A stretch of DNA of 62,999 nucleotides from assembly GCF_020880415.1 (NCBI RefSeq), contig NZ_JAJIUJ010000080.1, forward strand, positions 1-62,999, in the 5' to 3' direction. Position 1 is the stretch's first letter, and every line of letters starts with the position of its first letter. Origin of the DNA: Xanthomonas euvesicatoria pv. euvesicatoria. GTDB taxonomy: Bacteria > Pseudomonadota > Gammaproteobacteria > Xanthomonadales > Xanthomonadaceae. This document shows, piece after piece, positions 9,521 to 18,240 of this stretch. Made by a program: the position numbers and the translations under genes. The notes below the pieces were generated by a model. The model ran no database searches, had not been told where the DNA came from, and was given only the letters and a program-made list of their open reading frames with translations.

Positions 9521-9877
9521 TCCGCATGCCGATGTTGAAACGCCGTATGCGTACAGGGACAGCGCTGCATCCTGCCGGCACGCGGCCACGTCCACAGGGC
9601 CACAGGCGCCGCTGCACGAGCGCCTGCTGCCGAAACATCGCCAGGGTATCTCCGGCGACAAGCAATGCGCCGTGACGCCTCACGCACATGCATCCGGGGC
9701 AGCGCGCATCGTGGCAGGCAGGTGCACACGTGCACTCGCGTGCACGCAGCGCAAGCACGCATGGCCTCATCCACCTCATCCCGGCAGTGCCAGGCGCGCC
9801 CGATGCATTGCCCTTTGGTCTAGTTGGCACCTTGGTACATCGGTGCGATGCTGCCGGCTCGCCTAGAGATGCAATGC
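9521..9877. other. Intergenic gap inside the pca operon, no gene seen
   Basis: This 357-bp spacer separates pcaG from pcaB, whereas the other pca genes are nearly contiguous. It is cytosine- and CGCA-rich, and open frames in it do not look like proteins. A separate promoter for pcaBDC could lie here, but I cannot identify one. Confidence 0.4.
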
Positions 9878-11230
9878 ATGAGTGCGACATCTTCGTTGTT
9901 GGGATCCTTGTTCGGCGAGCCTGCGTGCGAGGCCTTGTTCGACGATGCCGCGCGCGTGCAGGCGATGCTGCAGTTCGAATCGGCGCTGGCGCGCGCCCAG
10001 GCGCAGTGCGGGGTGATTCCCGCGCAGGCCGCGCAGGCCATTGCCGCTGCCTGCGATGTGCAGCACTACGATCTGGCCGCGTTGGCGCAGGCCACGGCGC
10101 TGGCCGGCAATCCCGCCATTCCGCTGGTCAAGGCGCTGACCGCGCAGGTGGCCGCGCACGACAATGCTGCCGCGCGCTGGGTGCACTGGGGCGCCACCAG
10201 CCAGGACGTCATCGATACGGGCACGGTGCTGCAGCTGCGCGCCGCACTGGATCTGCTGCTGCCGCGTCTGCACGCCCTGTGCGCCGATCTGGCGGTGCTG
10301 GCCGAACGCGAGCGCCACACCGGCCTGCCCGGTCGCACCCTGCTGCAGCAGGCCGTGCCGGTCACCTTCGGGCTCAAGGTCGTCGGTTGGCTGGACGCCC
10401 TGCAGCGTGCGCAGCGGCGCCTGCACGCCTTGCGGCACGATGCCTTGGTGCTGCAGTTCGGCGGCGCGGCCGGCACCCTGGCCTCGTTGCAGGGCCGTGG
10501 CCTGGAAGTGGCGCAGGCGCTGGCGAGCGCCCTGGCGTTGCCGCTGCCCGCGCTGCCCTGGCATACCGCGCGCGACCGCATCGTCGAGGTCGGCTGCGCC
10601 TTCGGTCTACTTGCCGGCACGCTGGGCAAGATCGGCGGCGATGTGGTGTTGCTGATGCAAACGGAGGTGGGCGAAGCGTTCGAGCCGGCCGCCGCCGGCA
10701 AAGGTGGCTCCTCGGCGATGCCGCACAAGCGCAATCCGGTCTCCAGCGTGGCAGCCGTGGCTGCGGCCACCCGCGTACCGGGCCTGGTCGCCACCTTGTT
10801 CAGCGCCATGGCGCAGCCGCACGAGCGCGCAGCCGGGCAATGGCATGCCGAGTGGGACACCTTGCCGCAGATCGTCTGCCTCACCGCCGGCAGCCTGGCG
10901 CAGATGCAGCTGTGCCTGTCGGGTCTGGAACTGGATCGCCCACGCATGCAGGCGCATCTGGACAGCCACGGCGGGCTGCTCTACGCCGAGGCGGCCGTGT
11001 TCGCGCTTGCGCCACACCTGGGCAAGCCGCAGGCGCACGCCCTGGTGGAACAGGCCGCGCTGCGCGCGCAGGCGCAGCAACGGCATCTGCGCGAGGTGCT
11101 TGGCGAGCACGCGCAGGTGAGCGCGGTGCTCACGCACGCGCAACTGCAGGCAGTGTTCGATAGCGCAAGTTGGCGCGGCATGTCCTCGGTGTGGATCGAC
11201 CGCGTGCTGGCTGGATCTTCTTCCTGTTGA
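9878..11230 (+). CDS. pcaB: 3-carboxy-cis,cis-muconate cycloisomerase
   Basis: Cyclises 3-carboxymuconate to 4-carboxymuconolactone. The 450-aa protein belongs to the fumarase/aspartase superfamily, shown by the signature GGSSAMPHKRNPV at about residues 280-292 and by WVHWGATSQDVIDT near residues 100-113. The start MSATSSLLGSLFGEP at 9878 fits homology; in-frame ATGs at 9869 and 9824 are possible but add non-conserved residues. pcaD begins 10 bases downstream. Confidence 0.92.
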   Translation: MSATSSLLGSLFGEPACEALFDDAARVQAMLQFESALARAQAQCGVIPAQAAQAIAAACDVQHYDLAALAQATALAGNPAIPLVKALTAQVAAHDNAAARWVHWGATSQDVIDTGTVLQLRAALDLLLPRLHALCADLAVLAERERHTGLPGRTLLQQAVPVTFGLKVVGWLDALQRAQRRLHALRHDALVLQFGGAAGTLASLQGRGLEVAQALASALALPLPALPWHTARDRIVEVGCAFGLLAGTLGKIGGDVVLLMQTEVGEAFEPAAAGKGGSSAMPHKRNPVSSVAAVAAATRVPGLVATLFSAMAQPHERAAGQWHAEWDTLPQIVCLTAGSLAQMQLCLSGLELDRPRMQAHLDSHGGLLYAEAAVFALAPHLGKPQAHALVEQAALRAQAQQRHLREVLGEHAQVSAVLTHAQLQAVFDSASWRGMSSVWIDRVLAGSSSC

Positions 11231-11240
11231 CGGTGCCTCG

Positions 11241-12023
11241 ATGGCTTATCTCCAGTTGCCCACGCATCGCCTGCACTACCGCCTGGACGGCACCGAAGGA
11301 CGCCCCTGGCTGACTTTCTGCAATTCGCTGGGCACCGATCTGCACATGTGGGACGTGCAGCTCGAAGCCTTCGCTGCGCACTACCGCATCCTGCGCTACG
11401 ACCGCCGCGGCCATGGGTATTCGGAGACGCCGCCCGGCCCGTACAGCGTCGCCGACCTGGGTCAGGACGTGCTGGCACTGTGGGACGCCCTGGAGATCGC
11501 GCAAAGCGATTTCTGCGGCCTGTCGATCGGCGGGCTCACCGGCCAGTGGCTGGGCCTGCATGCACCGCAGCGCTTGCGCCGGCTGGTGGTGTGCGCCACC
11601 GCGCAGAAGATCGGCAGTGCCGCCACCTGGGAAACCCGCATCGAACAGGTGCGCAGCGAAGGCCTTCCGACGCTGATCGATGCCACGCTGCAGCGCTGGT
11701 TTACCCCCGAATTTGCCATCAGCCATGCGCAGCGGCTGGACATGATCGCCGCCGCCTTCGTGTCCACTTCGCCTGCCGGCTACATCGCCTGCTGCCAGGC
11801 GGTGGCCGATGCGGACTTCCGCGGCGCGCTGGACGGGCTGAGCCTGCCGCTGCTGGCGCTGGCCGGCGACGACGACCCGGTGTGCCCGCCGCCTGACCTG
11901 CGCGAGATCGCCTATGCCGCGCCGGACGGGCATTACGCCCAGGTGCCCGGCCGCCACATCTGCAACCTGGAATCGCCGGCCGCGTTCAACCAGGCGGTGC
12001 TCGGCTTTCTTCAGGGCCAGTGA
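11241..12023 (+). CDS. pcaD: 3-oxoadipate enol-lactonase
   Basis: Alpha/beta hydrolase, 260 aa, that opens 3-oxoadipate enol-lactone to 3-oxoadipate. The nucleophile elbow CGLSIGGLTGQWLG (Ser near residue 95), the acid in LALAGDDDPV and the late His in GRHICNLESP form the catalytic triad. Position between pcaB and pcaC identifies it among hydrolases. It is a single-domain PcaD, not a PcaL fusion with PcaC. Confidence 0.92.
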   Translation: MAYLQLPTHRLHYRLDGTEGRPWLTFCNSLGTDLHMWDVQLEAFAAHYRILRYDRRGHGYSETPPGPYSVADLGQDVLALWDALEIAQSDFCGLSIGGLTGQWLGLHAPQRLRRLVVCATAQKIGSAATWETRIEQVRSEGLPTLIDATLQRWFTPEFAISHAQRLDMIAAAFVSTSPAGYIACCQAVADADFRGALDGLSLPLLALAGDDDPVCPPPDLREIAYAAPDGHYAQVPGRHICNLESPAAFNQAVLGFLQGQ

Positions 12024-12049
12024 GCTTTCCCACCTTGCAAGGACACCCC

Positions 12050-12463
12050 ATGCACGAAGACGAACGTTATCAAGCCGGCATGCGCGAACGCCGACGCGTC
12101 CTTGGCGATGCGCACGTCGACCGTGCGCTGGCCGGGAGTAGCGAATTCACCGAAGAATTTCAGGACCTGATCACCCGCTACGCCTGGGGCAGCATCTGGA
12201 CCCGCGACGGCCTGCCGGCCCATACCCGTTCGCTGATCACCCTGTCGATGATGATCGCGCTAGGCCACGACGAAGAATTCAAGCTGCACGTGCGTGCGGC
12301 GCGCAACAACGGCGTCACGCCTGCGCAGATCAAGGAAGTGCTGCTGCAGGCGGCGATCTACTGCGGCGTGCCGGCCGCCAACCACGCGTTCGCGCTGGCC
12401 AGGCCGATCCTGGAAGAACAAGCGGCCGACGCCGGCGCAGCCTCGGCGGCGCAACCGCGGTAA
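12050..12463 (+). CDS. pcaC: 4-carboxymuconolactone decarboxylase
   Basis: Decarboxylates 4-carboxymuconolactone to 3-oxoadipate enol-lactone. The 137-aa protein is a single carboxymuconolactone decarboxylase domain (YAWGSIWTRDGLPAHTRSLI, ALGHDEEFKLHVRAARNNGV). An AAGGA ribosome site precedes the ATG at 12050. It is the last recognisable pathway enzyme of the operon; a secreted-type hydrolase follows after 180 bp. Confidence 0.93.
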   Translation: MHEDERYQAGMRERRRVLGDAHVDRALAGSSEFTEEFQDLITRYAWGSIWTRDGLPAHTRSLITLSMMIALGHDEEFKLHVRAARNNGVTPAQIKEVLLQAAIYCGVPAANHAFALARPILEEQAADAGAASAAQPR

Positions 12464-12643
12464 GAGTGGTCTCCGGGCGGCGGGCAAACCGACTGCGCTC
12501 AGCGTCCGGCGCGCGTGTTCGGTACCCGGTGCGGCGGGGACCACTCGTACACTGCGGCGCCTGGTGCGCCGTCCAAAATCGCCTGCCGATTGCGCGCACA
12601 CGCGTGTTGGTCGCGCTTAACCCACCGCAACCGGAGACATTGC

Positions 12644-13570
12644 ATGCTGCATCGATTGGTCTGCCTGCTGGTGGTGTCATTGGCAACCGCGGCGCTGCAC
12701 GCACAACCGCAGCCCGGCCCCGGCACCGTGTCGGCGCGGGTGCGTACCGACGATGGCCAGACGCTGGCCGTGTGGTCGCGCGTGCCCGCGCAGCCACGTG
12801 GCACGATCGTGCTGGTGCACGGCCGCACCTGGAGCGCATTGCCCAACTTCGATTTGCAGGTGCCTGGCGAGCCGCGTGATGCGCGCTCTGTCCTTGCAGC
12901 GCTCGCGCAAGCCGGGTTTGCCGCGTATGCGGTGGATCTGCGCGGCTACGGCGGCAGCCCACGCGACCGCACGGGCTGGAATACGCCCGCCCGTGCAGTG
13001 GCCGATGTCCGCAATGTGCTGGCCTGGGTCGCGCAGACCCATCCCGGCCTGCCGCCGCCGGCATTGCTGGGCTATTCCAACGGCGCGCGGGTGGCGTTGC
13101 TGCTCGCGCAGCAGCAACCGCAGGCGATGTCTGCCCTGGTGTTGTTTGGCTTCCCCGATGACGTGGATGCAGCGCCCGCGCCGGCGGTTCCGGCAGATCG
13201 GCCCTTGCGCGCACCCACCACGGCCGCTGCGGCCGGTGAGGACTTCATCACCGCCAATGCGGCACCACCGGGCGTGCGTGCGGCTTACGTCGCCCAGGCG
13301 CTTGCAGCGGATCCGGTGCGCACCGACTGGCGCGCCATGGAGCAGTTCGCCTTCCACCCCGAGCAAGTCGCGACGGTGCCGGTCTTGCTGTTGCGCGGCG
13401 TCGACGACCCGATCGCCACCCAGGCAGACAACGCGCATCTCTACGCACGCCTGCGCAGCGAAGATCGCAGCTGGGTGACCCTGCCGCACGCCGACCACGT
13501 GGCCCAGGTCGAAGACAGCCACGCAGCGTGGGTGGACGCGGTGGTGAGCTTTCTGCGCCGGCCGCGCTAA
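12644..13570 (+). CDS. Exported alpha/beta hydrolase downstream of pca operon
   Basis: A 308-aa alpha/beta hydrolase with a likely signal peptide (MLHRLVCLLVVSLATAALHAQ), so probably periplasmic. Visible motifs are the oxyanion-loop segment VLVHGRTWS, the nucleophile elbow GYSNGA, an acid in LLRGVDDPI and the terminal His in LPHADHVAQ. The GGAGA ribosome site before 12644 supports the start; upstream frame is non-coding. Substrate is unknown. Its location after pcaC hints at hydrolysis of an aromatic ester outside the cytoplasm, but that is inference. Confidence 0.75.
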   Translation: MLHRLVCLLVVSLATAALHAQPQPGPGTVSARVRTDDGQTLAVWSRVPAQPRGTIVLVHGRTWSALPNFDLQVPGEPRDARSVLAALAQAGFAAYAVDLRGYGGSPRDRTGWNTPARAVADVRNVLAWVAQTHPGLPPPALLGYSNGARVALLLAQQQPQAMSALVLFGFPDDVDAAPAPAVPADRPLRAPTTAAAAGEDFITANAAPPGVRAAYVAQALAADPVRTDWRAMEQFAFHPEQVATVPVLLLRGVDDPIATQADNAHLYARLRSEDRSWVTLPHADHVAQVEDSHAAWVDAVVSFLRRPR

Positions 13571-13930
13571 GCGCAGCGGTCGGATGACTGCGCAACCGCG
13601 AGGCGGGTGCGGCCGGTGCCCGGTGCGGCATGACAACCTCGTGCATTGCGGTTCCTATGCGTCATCCGCACCCATCTGCCGACTGCTCGCTATGTCGTGT
13701 TTGCCGCTCTGAGTCGGGACGCGTGCAACAGCAAGTGGCGATCAATCCGAACAGGTCTAGCCTGGCACTTTGCGATGTGCAGCCTCGCATGCACGTCGGG
13801 CACACGCGCAATGTGTGGACGCGATTGCTTTTGACCTCTGCCAGCCACCGCTGCGCCACTAGCGCTTATGCAGCACAGGGGCAGGTCAGATGCCCCGCGG
13901 GCGACGCCCGCGCCAACGCAAGGTGCTGCA
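13571..13930. other. Intergenic, no gene seen
   Basis: This 360-bp gap lies between converging genes (hydrolase on +, IclR gene on -). No convincing terminator hairpin with a T-run and no plausible gene was found. Confidence 0.4.
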
Positions 13931-14791
13931 CTAACTCAGCAAGGTTCCCAGCCGCTGCGCCGCCTGCTTCAGCGGTTCCAGCAACTGCGTTTGCATCGTC
14001 TGCAGGCTCACCCGCCCGGCCTGGGCGCCGATGTTGAGCGCGGCGATCACCTCGCCGCGCAGGTTGCGCACCGGCACGGCGATCGAGCGCAGGCCGATTT
14101 CCAGTTCCTGATCGGTCAGGCACATGCCTTCGCGGCGCGTGCGCGCCAGCACCTCCAGCAGCGCCGAGGCCTGGGTCACCGTGCGGTCGGTCCGCGGACG
14201 CAAGGTGGTGCGTTCCAGATACGCCTGCAAGGTGTCGCCGGGCAGGGCGGCCAGCAACACCCGCCCCATCGAGGTGCAGTAGGCCGGCAGCCGCGTCCCC
14301 GGGCGCAGCCCGATCGACATGATGCGCACCGTTTCCGACCGCGCCACGTACAGCAGATCGTCGCCATCCAGCACGCCCAGCGAACACGATTCGTGCAGTT
14401 GGTCGCGCAGCCCGTCCAGGACCGGCTGTGCGGCCGCGGTCATCGATGAAGACGCCGCGTACGCGCCGCCGATGCCCAGCACGCGCGGCAGCAACACGTA
14501 GCCACGTCCTTGCTCGCCCACATAGCCCAGCTTGGCCAGCGTATGCAGCACGCGCCGGACGGCTGCGCGCGAGATACCGGTTTCCAGGCTGATCTGCGAC
14601 ATCGTCACTTCGCGCGCGTGCTGCGCGAACACGCTCAGCACCACCAGCCCGCGCCCCAGCGAGGTCATGAAGTCCGGATCGCCCTGGGCGGCGGCGATCT
14701 GCTGCATCAGCTCATGCGGCAGGCCGCGATCGCTGCCGGCCGCTACCACGGTGGCGGGACGTTTGCGGCGGCTGGAGGCGGGCTCGGGCAT
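13931..14791 (-). CDS. pcaR: IclR-family regulator of aromatic catabolism (PcaR/PcaU/PobR type)
   Basis: An IclR-family protein of about 286 aa. The N-terminal winged helix (about 45-105) contains FMTSLGRGLVVLSVF and QISLETGISRAAVRRVLHTLAKLG split over the helix-turn-helix. An effector-binding domain follows (LPAYCTSMGRVLLAALP, IAVPVRNLRGEVIAALNIG). PcaR/PcaU/PobR members bind 3-oxoadipate, protocatechuate or 4-hydroxybenzoate. Convergence with the pca operon and the PcaR-like operator before pcaI favour PcaR. The start at 14791 is uncertain: an in-frame ATG at 14839 would give 302 aa and neither has a strong ribosome site. Confidence 0.75.
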   Translation of the reverse strand: MPEPASSRRKRPATVVAAGSDRGLPHELMQQIAAAQGDPDFMTSLGRGLVVLSVFAQHAREVTMSQISLETGISRAAVRRVLHTLAKLGYVGEQGRGYVLLPRVLGIGGAYAASSSMTAAAQPVLDGLRDQLHESCSLGVLDGDDLLYVARSETVRIMSIGLRPGTRLPAYCTSMGRVLLAALPGDTLQAYLERTTLRPRTDRTVTQASALLEVLARTRREGMCLTDQELEIGLRSIAVPVRNLRGEVIAALNIGAQAGRVSLQTMQTQLLEPLKQAAQRLGTLLS

Positions 14792-14822
14792 AGGAGTGCG
14801 GCAGCGGACAGGTCCGTGCATG

Positions 14823-14883
14823 GTAAGCGCTCGCGCCATGGCATGCCCCGGCTCACACTCTGTGCGTGGGCATGTAAGCGCTT
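14823..14883. promoter_or_regulatory. Two GTAAGCGCT direct repeats in pcaR-rio intergenic region
   Basis: GTAAGCGCT occurs at 14823-14831 and 14874-14882, 51 bp apart. The second extends to AAGCGCTT, an 8-bp palindrome. The spacing of about five helical turns could suit a looping repressor. No regulator can be named. Confidence 0.25.
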
Positions 14884-14939
14884 CACCCTGCTTGCCGCAT
14901 AATCGCCGCTGGTTTGTGACGGATCGGTGCTCTTAGTCC

Positions 14940-15800
14940 ATGAAAACCCCCAACGGCCTGCAGCCGCTGATCGACGACGGCGTCATCGACGAAGTGTTGC
15001 GACCACTGAAGAGCGGCAAGGAAGCATCCGTCTACGTCGTGAGCGCAGGCGCCGAGATCCTGTGCGCCAAGGTCTACAAGGACATGGCGCAACGCAGTTT
15101 CCAGGCGCGCGTGCAGTACCAGGAAGGCCGCAAGGTGCGTGGCAGCCGTCAGGCCCGCGCGATGGGCAAGGCCACCAAGTTCGGCCGCAAGGAAGCTGAA
15201 ACCGCCTGGAAGAACACCGAAGCCGACGCGCTCTATCAACTGGTGGATGCCGGGGTGCATGTGCCCAAACCGCGCGGTTACTTCCACGGCGTGCTGCTGA
15301 TGGATCTGGTCACCGATGACGCCGGTCACAGCGCACCGCGGCTGGGCGAGGTGGACCTGGAACCCGAGCAGGCGCGCGCCTTTCACACCAGCCTGATCGG
15401 CGATGTGGTCAAGATGCTGTCGCTGGGCCTGGTGCACGGCGATCTGTCCGAATACAACGTGCTGGTCTCGCCCGATGGCCCGGTGGTGATCGACTTTCCG
15501 CAGGTGGTCAGTGCCGCTGGCAACAATGCCGCGCGCGACATGCTGCTGCGCGATGTGCACAACCTGCGCGACTGCCTGGGCCGTTTCGCGCCCGAGCTGC
15601 TGGACACCCATTACGGCGAAGAGATGTGGGCGCTGTTCGAAAAGGGCGAACTGCGCCCGGACAGCGTGCTCACCGGGCGGTTCAAATTCGACACCCGCCG
15701 CGCCGATGTACGCGCCGTCCGTGCCTCGATCGAAGATGCGCGCCAGGAAAACCTCATTCGCCAGCAAGGCCGCGAAGCGGCTGCCGAAGACAACGACTAG
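14940..15800 (+). CDS. RIO1-like serine/threonine protein kinase
   Basis: A 286-aa atypical protein kinase of the RIO family. The catalytic loop LVHGDLSEYNVL (about 165-176) and metal-binding IDFPQV (about 184-189) are intact, and the N-terminal lobe has SGKEASVYVV (about 26-35). RIO1 kinases are best known from eukaryotic and archaeal ribosome maturation; bacterial RIO1-like proteins are present in many proteobacteria with unclear targets. It stands alone, transcribed away from pcaR. Confidence 0.85.
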   Translation: MKTPNGLQPLIDDGVIDEVLRPLKSGKEASVYVVSAGAEILCAKVYKDMAQRSFQARVQYQEGRKVRGSRQARAMGKATKFGRKEAETAWKNTEADALYQLVDAGVHVPKPRGYFHGVLLMDLVTDDAGHSAPRLGEVDLEPEQARAFHTSLIGDVVKMLSLGLVHGDLSEYNVLVSPDGPVVIDFPQVVSAAGNNAARDMLLRDVHNLRDCLGRFAPELLDTHYGEEMWALFEKGELRPDSVLTGRFKFDTRRADVRAVRASIEDARQENLIRQQGREAAAEDND

Positions 15801-16054
15801 GAAGCGCCAACAGGCCGCAGCAGCAGCGCATTGGTTGCGATGCAGCGCAGCAAATTCAGCGCGCACGCTGCAGTCATTGCGACATCGCCGAGCGGCCAAT
15901 CTGCGCGTGTGCGGCCACTTTTTTCAGCAATTTTGGGCTTTTTTGCGTACGTGCCCGGACCACCGGCCTTTTTGTCGGTACTGATTAACGATTTGAATAG
16001 TGATGGTTCATAACAATCTGGCAAGCTCGACCATCGCTTATCGGAGAGTTCGTC

Positions 16055-17023
16055 ATGTCGTTTGATCCTGATGTCGTGCGTCTGTTCGCCCAGCTTCAAG
16101 AGGCGGCGCAGCCGCCCATGGAAACCCTGCCGATCGAAGGCGCGCGCGCGATGATGCGCGCGGTGGGCGCGCAGTTCGGTTTCCCGCGCATCGAGATGGC
16201 CGAGGTACGCGATCTGCAGGCCGAGGCCGCCACCGGTGCAGTGCCTTTGCGCTTGTATCGCCCCACGGGGCTCGCGGCCGGCCCGGCCCCGACCTGCCTG
16301 TTCGTGCACGGCGGCGGCGGTCTGGTGGGCGATCTGGAATCGCATGACGATGTGTGCCGGCAACTGGCGGCGCGTGCTGGCTGTCAGGTGTTGGCGATCC
16401 ATTACCGTCTGGCCCCCGAGCATCCGGCGCCGGCCGGCGTGGAAGATGTCATCGCGACGTTGCATTGGCTGGTTGCGCACCCGGACACGGTCGGCGCCGA
16501 TGTGCAGCGCCTTGCCGTCTGCGGCGACAGTATCGGCGGCGCCATGGCCGCGGTTGCCGCATTGGCCGCGCGCGATGCCGGCATCGCTTTGCGTTGCCAG
16601 CTGCTGGTCTATCCGCTGACCGACGCGCGCCAGGACAGCGGCGTGTATCCATCGCGCTCGCTCAATGCCGGCCTGCCACCGTTGACTGCGGCAGCGGTGG
16701 AATTCTTCAACCGCCATCTGCTGCCGGATATGGCGGTGGCCAACGACTGGCGTGTCTCGCCGATGCTGGCGCCGGATGTCGCCGGCGTTGCGCCTGCGCT
16801 GGTCGTGGTCTGCGACCGCGACATGCTGTACGACGAAGGCCGCGCCTATGCCGAGCGCCTGCGTGCGGCGGGAATGGAGGTCACCCTGCATAGTTTCCCG
16901 GGCATGATCCACGGCTTCATCAACATGGGCAGCGTCTTGCGTGCCGCCGGTGAAACGCTGGACCTGGCGGCGTTGACGCTACGCCAGCGCCTGCTGCCCG
17001 CGATCGAACGCAGGGCCGCCTGA
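16055..17023 (+). CDS. HSL-family esterase/lipase
   Basis: A 322-aa cytoplasmic alpha/beta hydrolase of the hormone-sensitive-lipase group. The oxyanion motif FVHGGGGLVGD (about 88-98), nucleophile elbow CGDSIGGAMAA (Ser about 157) and C-terminal PGMIHGF with the catalytic His are visible. The start at 16055 is preceded by GGAGAG. Such enzymes hydrolyse short-chain esters; the physiological substrate is not evident. A strong hairpin lies just after the stop. Confidence 0.85.
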   Translation: MSFDPDVVRLFAQLQEAAQPPMETLPIEGARAMMRAVGAQFGFPRIEMAEVRDLQAEAATGAVPLRLYRPTGLAAGPAPTCLFVHGGGGLVGDLESHDDVCRQLAARAGCQVLAIHYRLAPEHPAPAGVEDVIATLHWLVAHPDTVGADVQRLAVCGDSIGGAMAAVAALAARDAGIALRCQLLVYPLTDARQDSGVYPSRSLNAGLPPLTAAAVEFFNRHLLPDMAVANDWRVSPMLAPDVAGVAPALVVVCDRDMLYDEGRAYAERLRAAGMEVTLHSFPGMIHGFINMGSVLRAAGETLDLAALTLRQRLLPAIERRAA

Positions 17024-17028
17024 CAGCC

Positions 17029-17061
17029 TGCGGCAGCCGTGCCGAGGCACGCGCTGCCGCA
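17029..17061 (+). terminator. Long GC hairpin after esterase gene
   Basis: TGCGGCAGC pairs with GCTGCCGCA, and the interior CGTGCC pairs with GGCACG around a 2-base loop. This makes an almost unbroken 15-bp stem six bases after the stop. There is no T-run, so it may act as a transcript 3' stabiliser rather than a classic terminator. Confidence 0.5.
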
Positions 17062-17321
17062 CCTGTGGCGGTGTCACTGCAGCGTCGGGGCGTGTGTCAC
17101 CGCGTGCGGGCTCGCCTCGCAAAAAGAACACCTGGGTGCAGCCGTGCGCCGGCAGCTGTGTGGGCGCCAAGGGCGCTGTGCACCACGCGAACCGTCACGG
17201 TCGTCATCGGTGGCTCGTCGGCAACCCGCAGGTCCTATCGAAACCAGTCAGCATGGCGCCGGGGTCGATTGAACGCAGCGCTTTCAACTTCGCCCTGCAT
17301 TGGCCCACGCGCACGTGATGC

Positions 17322-18032
17322 TCAAAAATTGAAGCGGAACGTGGTCATCAGGACGTGGTTTTCCCGATCCACCGTACGCGTGTTGACGAACTGATTCAGG
17401 TAACCGACATCGGCGTTGGCAATGGCATTGAATTTCCAGTTGATGCCGACAAACACCCGGTTCTGATCGAGACCGCGTTGTGCGCCCCATCGGGTCTGAT
17501 CCAGATTGACGAACACTTCGTTGAACGCCACCCACGACAATTGCGGACTGAACCCGCTGGGGCGCACCGCGCGGATCATCTGCCGCACGCGATACCCTTC
17601 ATCGCTGAAGCCTTCGCGGTGACGCTGTTCCAGGCGCGTGCGGCTGGTAACGGTGATCTCGGCGATCGGATCGAATTGATATTGAAATTGCCCCCACCAG
17701 CGATTCTCGCGGTTGGATGGCTGCCCGGCCGGATGGCTGATGATGGTGTCGTAACCCATCCAGACACTGGCCTTGGGATTGAGCCGATAGAACACGGCAG
17801 GGCGCAAGATCAGTTGATCGAACTGTTCGCCTTCCTCGCGCCAGCGCGGATGCACATCCATGCTCCAGTACAGGTTTTCGACCGGCAGCTTGCCTTGCGC
17901 GTAGACGCTCAGCCAGTAACGCCCGTCTTCTTCGGTCCTGGCATGCGCCGGCCAACTGCATGCCAGGGTCAACAGCAGGAGGGCGCAGGCGCTGCGAAAC
18001 ATCGCCGGCAGTAACGTGCGAGATGCGTTCAT
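17322..18032 (-). CDS. DUF2490 outer-membrane-like protein
   Basis: A 236-aa protein with a signal peptide (LLLLTLACSWPAHA, cleavage near residue 31). Its strand-rich body (DGRYWLSVYAQGKL, RPAVFYRLNPKASVWMGYDT, NEVFVNLDQTRWG) ends in FRFNF, the aromatic C-terminus typical of outer-membrane beta barrels. It matches the DUF2490 pattern of small predicted porin-like barrels. No specific role can be assigned. It is monocistronic and lies downstream of mnmG on the same strand, 208 bp away. Confidence 0.78.
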   Translation of the reverse strand: MNASRTLLPAMFRSACALLLLTLACSWPAHARTEEDGRYWLSVYAQGKLPVENLYWSMDVHPRWREEGEQFDQLILRPAVFYRLNPKASVWMGYDTIISHPAGQPSNRENRWWGQFQYQFDPIAEITVTSRTRLEQRHREGFSDEGYRVRQMIRAVRPSGFSPQLSWVAFNEVFVNLDQTRWGAQRGLDQNRVFVGINWKFNAIANADVGYLNQFVNTRTVDRENHVLMTTFRFNF

Positions 18033-18205
18033 GTGTCGAAATGTGTCGTCGTTGGCAAATCATAGCAATAACGCTTGAGTCCGCTTCGACCGTTCGGTCG
18101 GCTCAGGTCGCCTTTGCTCGCCCGCATGTTCGCTAATCGGCACACGTCATCGTTTCGCGATGACTGGCGCGCTCACTGCTGCCTTCAGAGGGATGGATGG
18201 CCCGG

Positions 18206-18231
18206 CGATCGCTGCCGACGGGCAGCGATCG
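18206..18231 (-). terminator. Hairpin just after mnmG
   Basis: CGATCGCTGCC and GGCAGCGATCG form a perfect 11-bp stem around GACG, ten bases past the mnmG stop on the minus strand. A T-run is lacking, so intrinsic termination is uncertain. Confidence 0.5.
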
Positions 18232-18240
18232 TCGCGTCGA

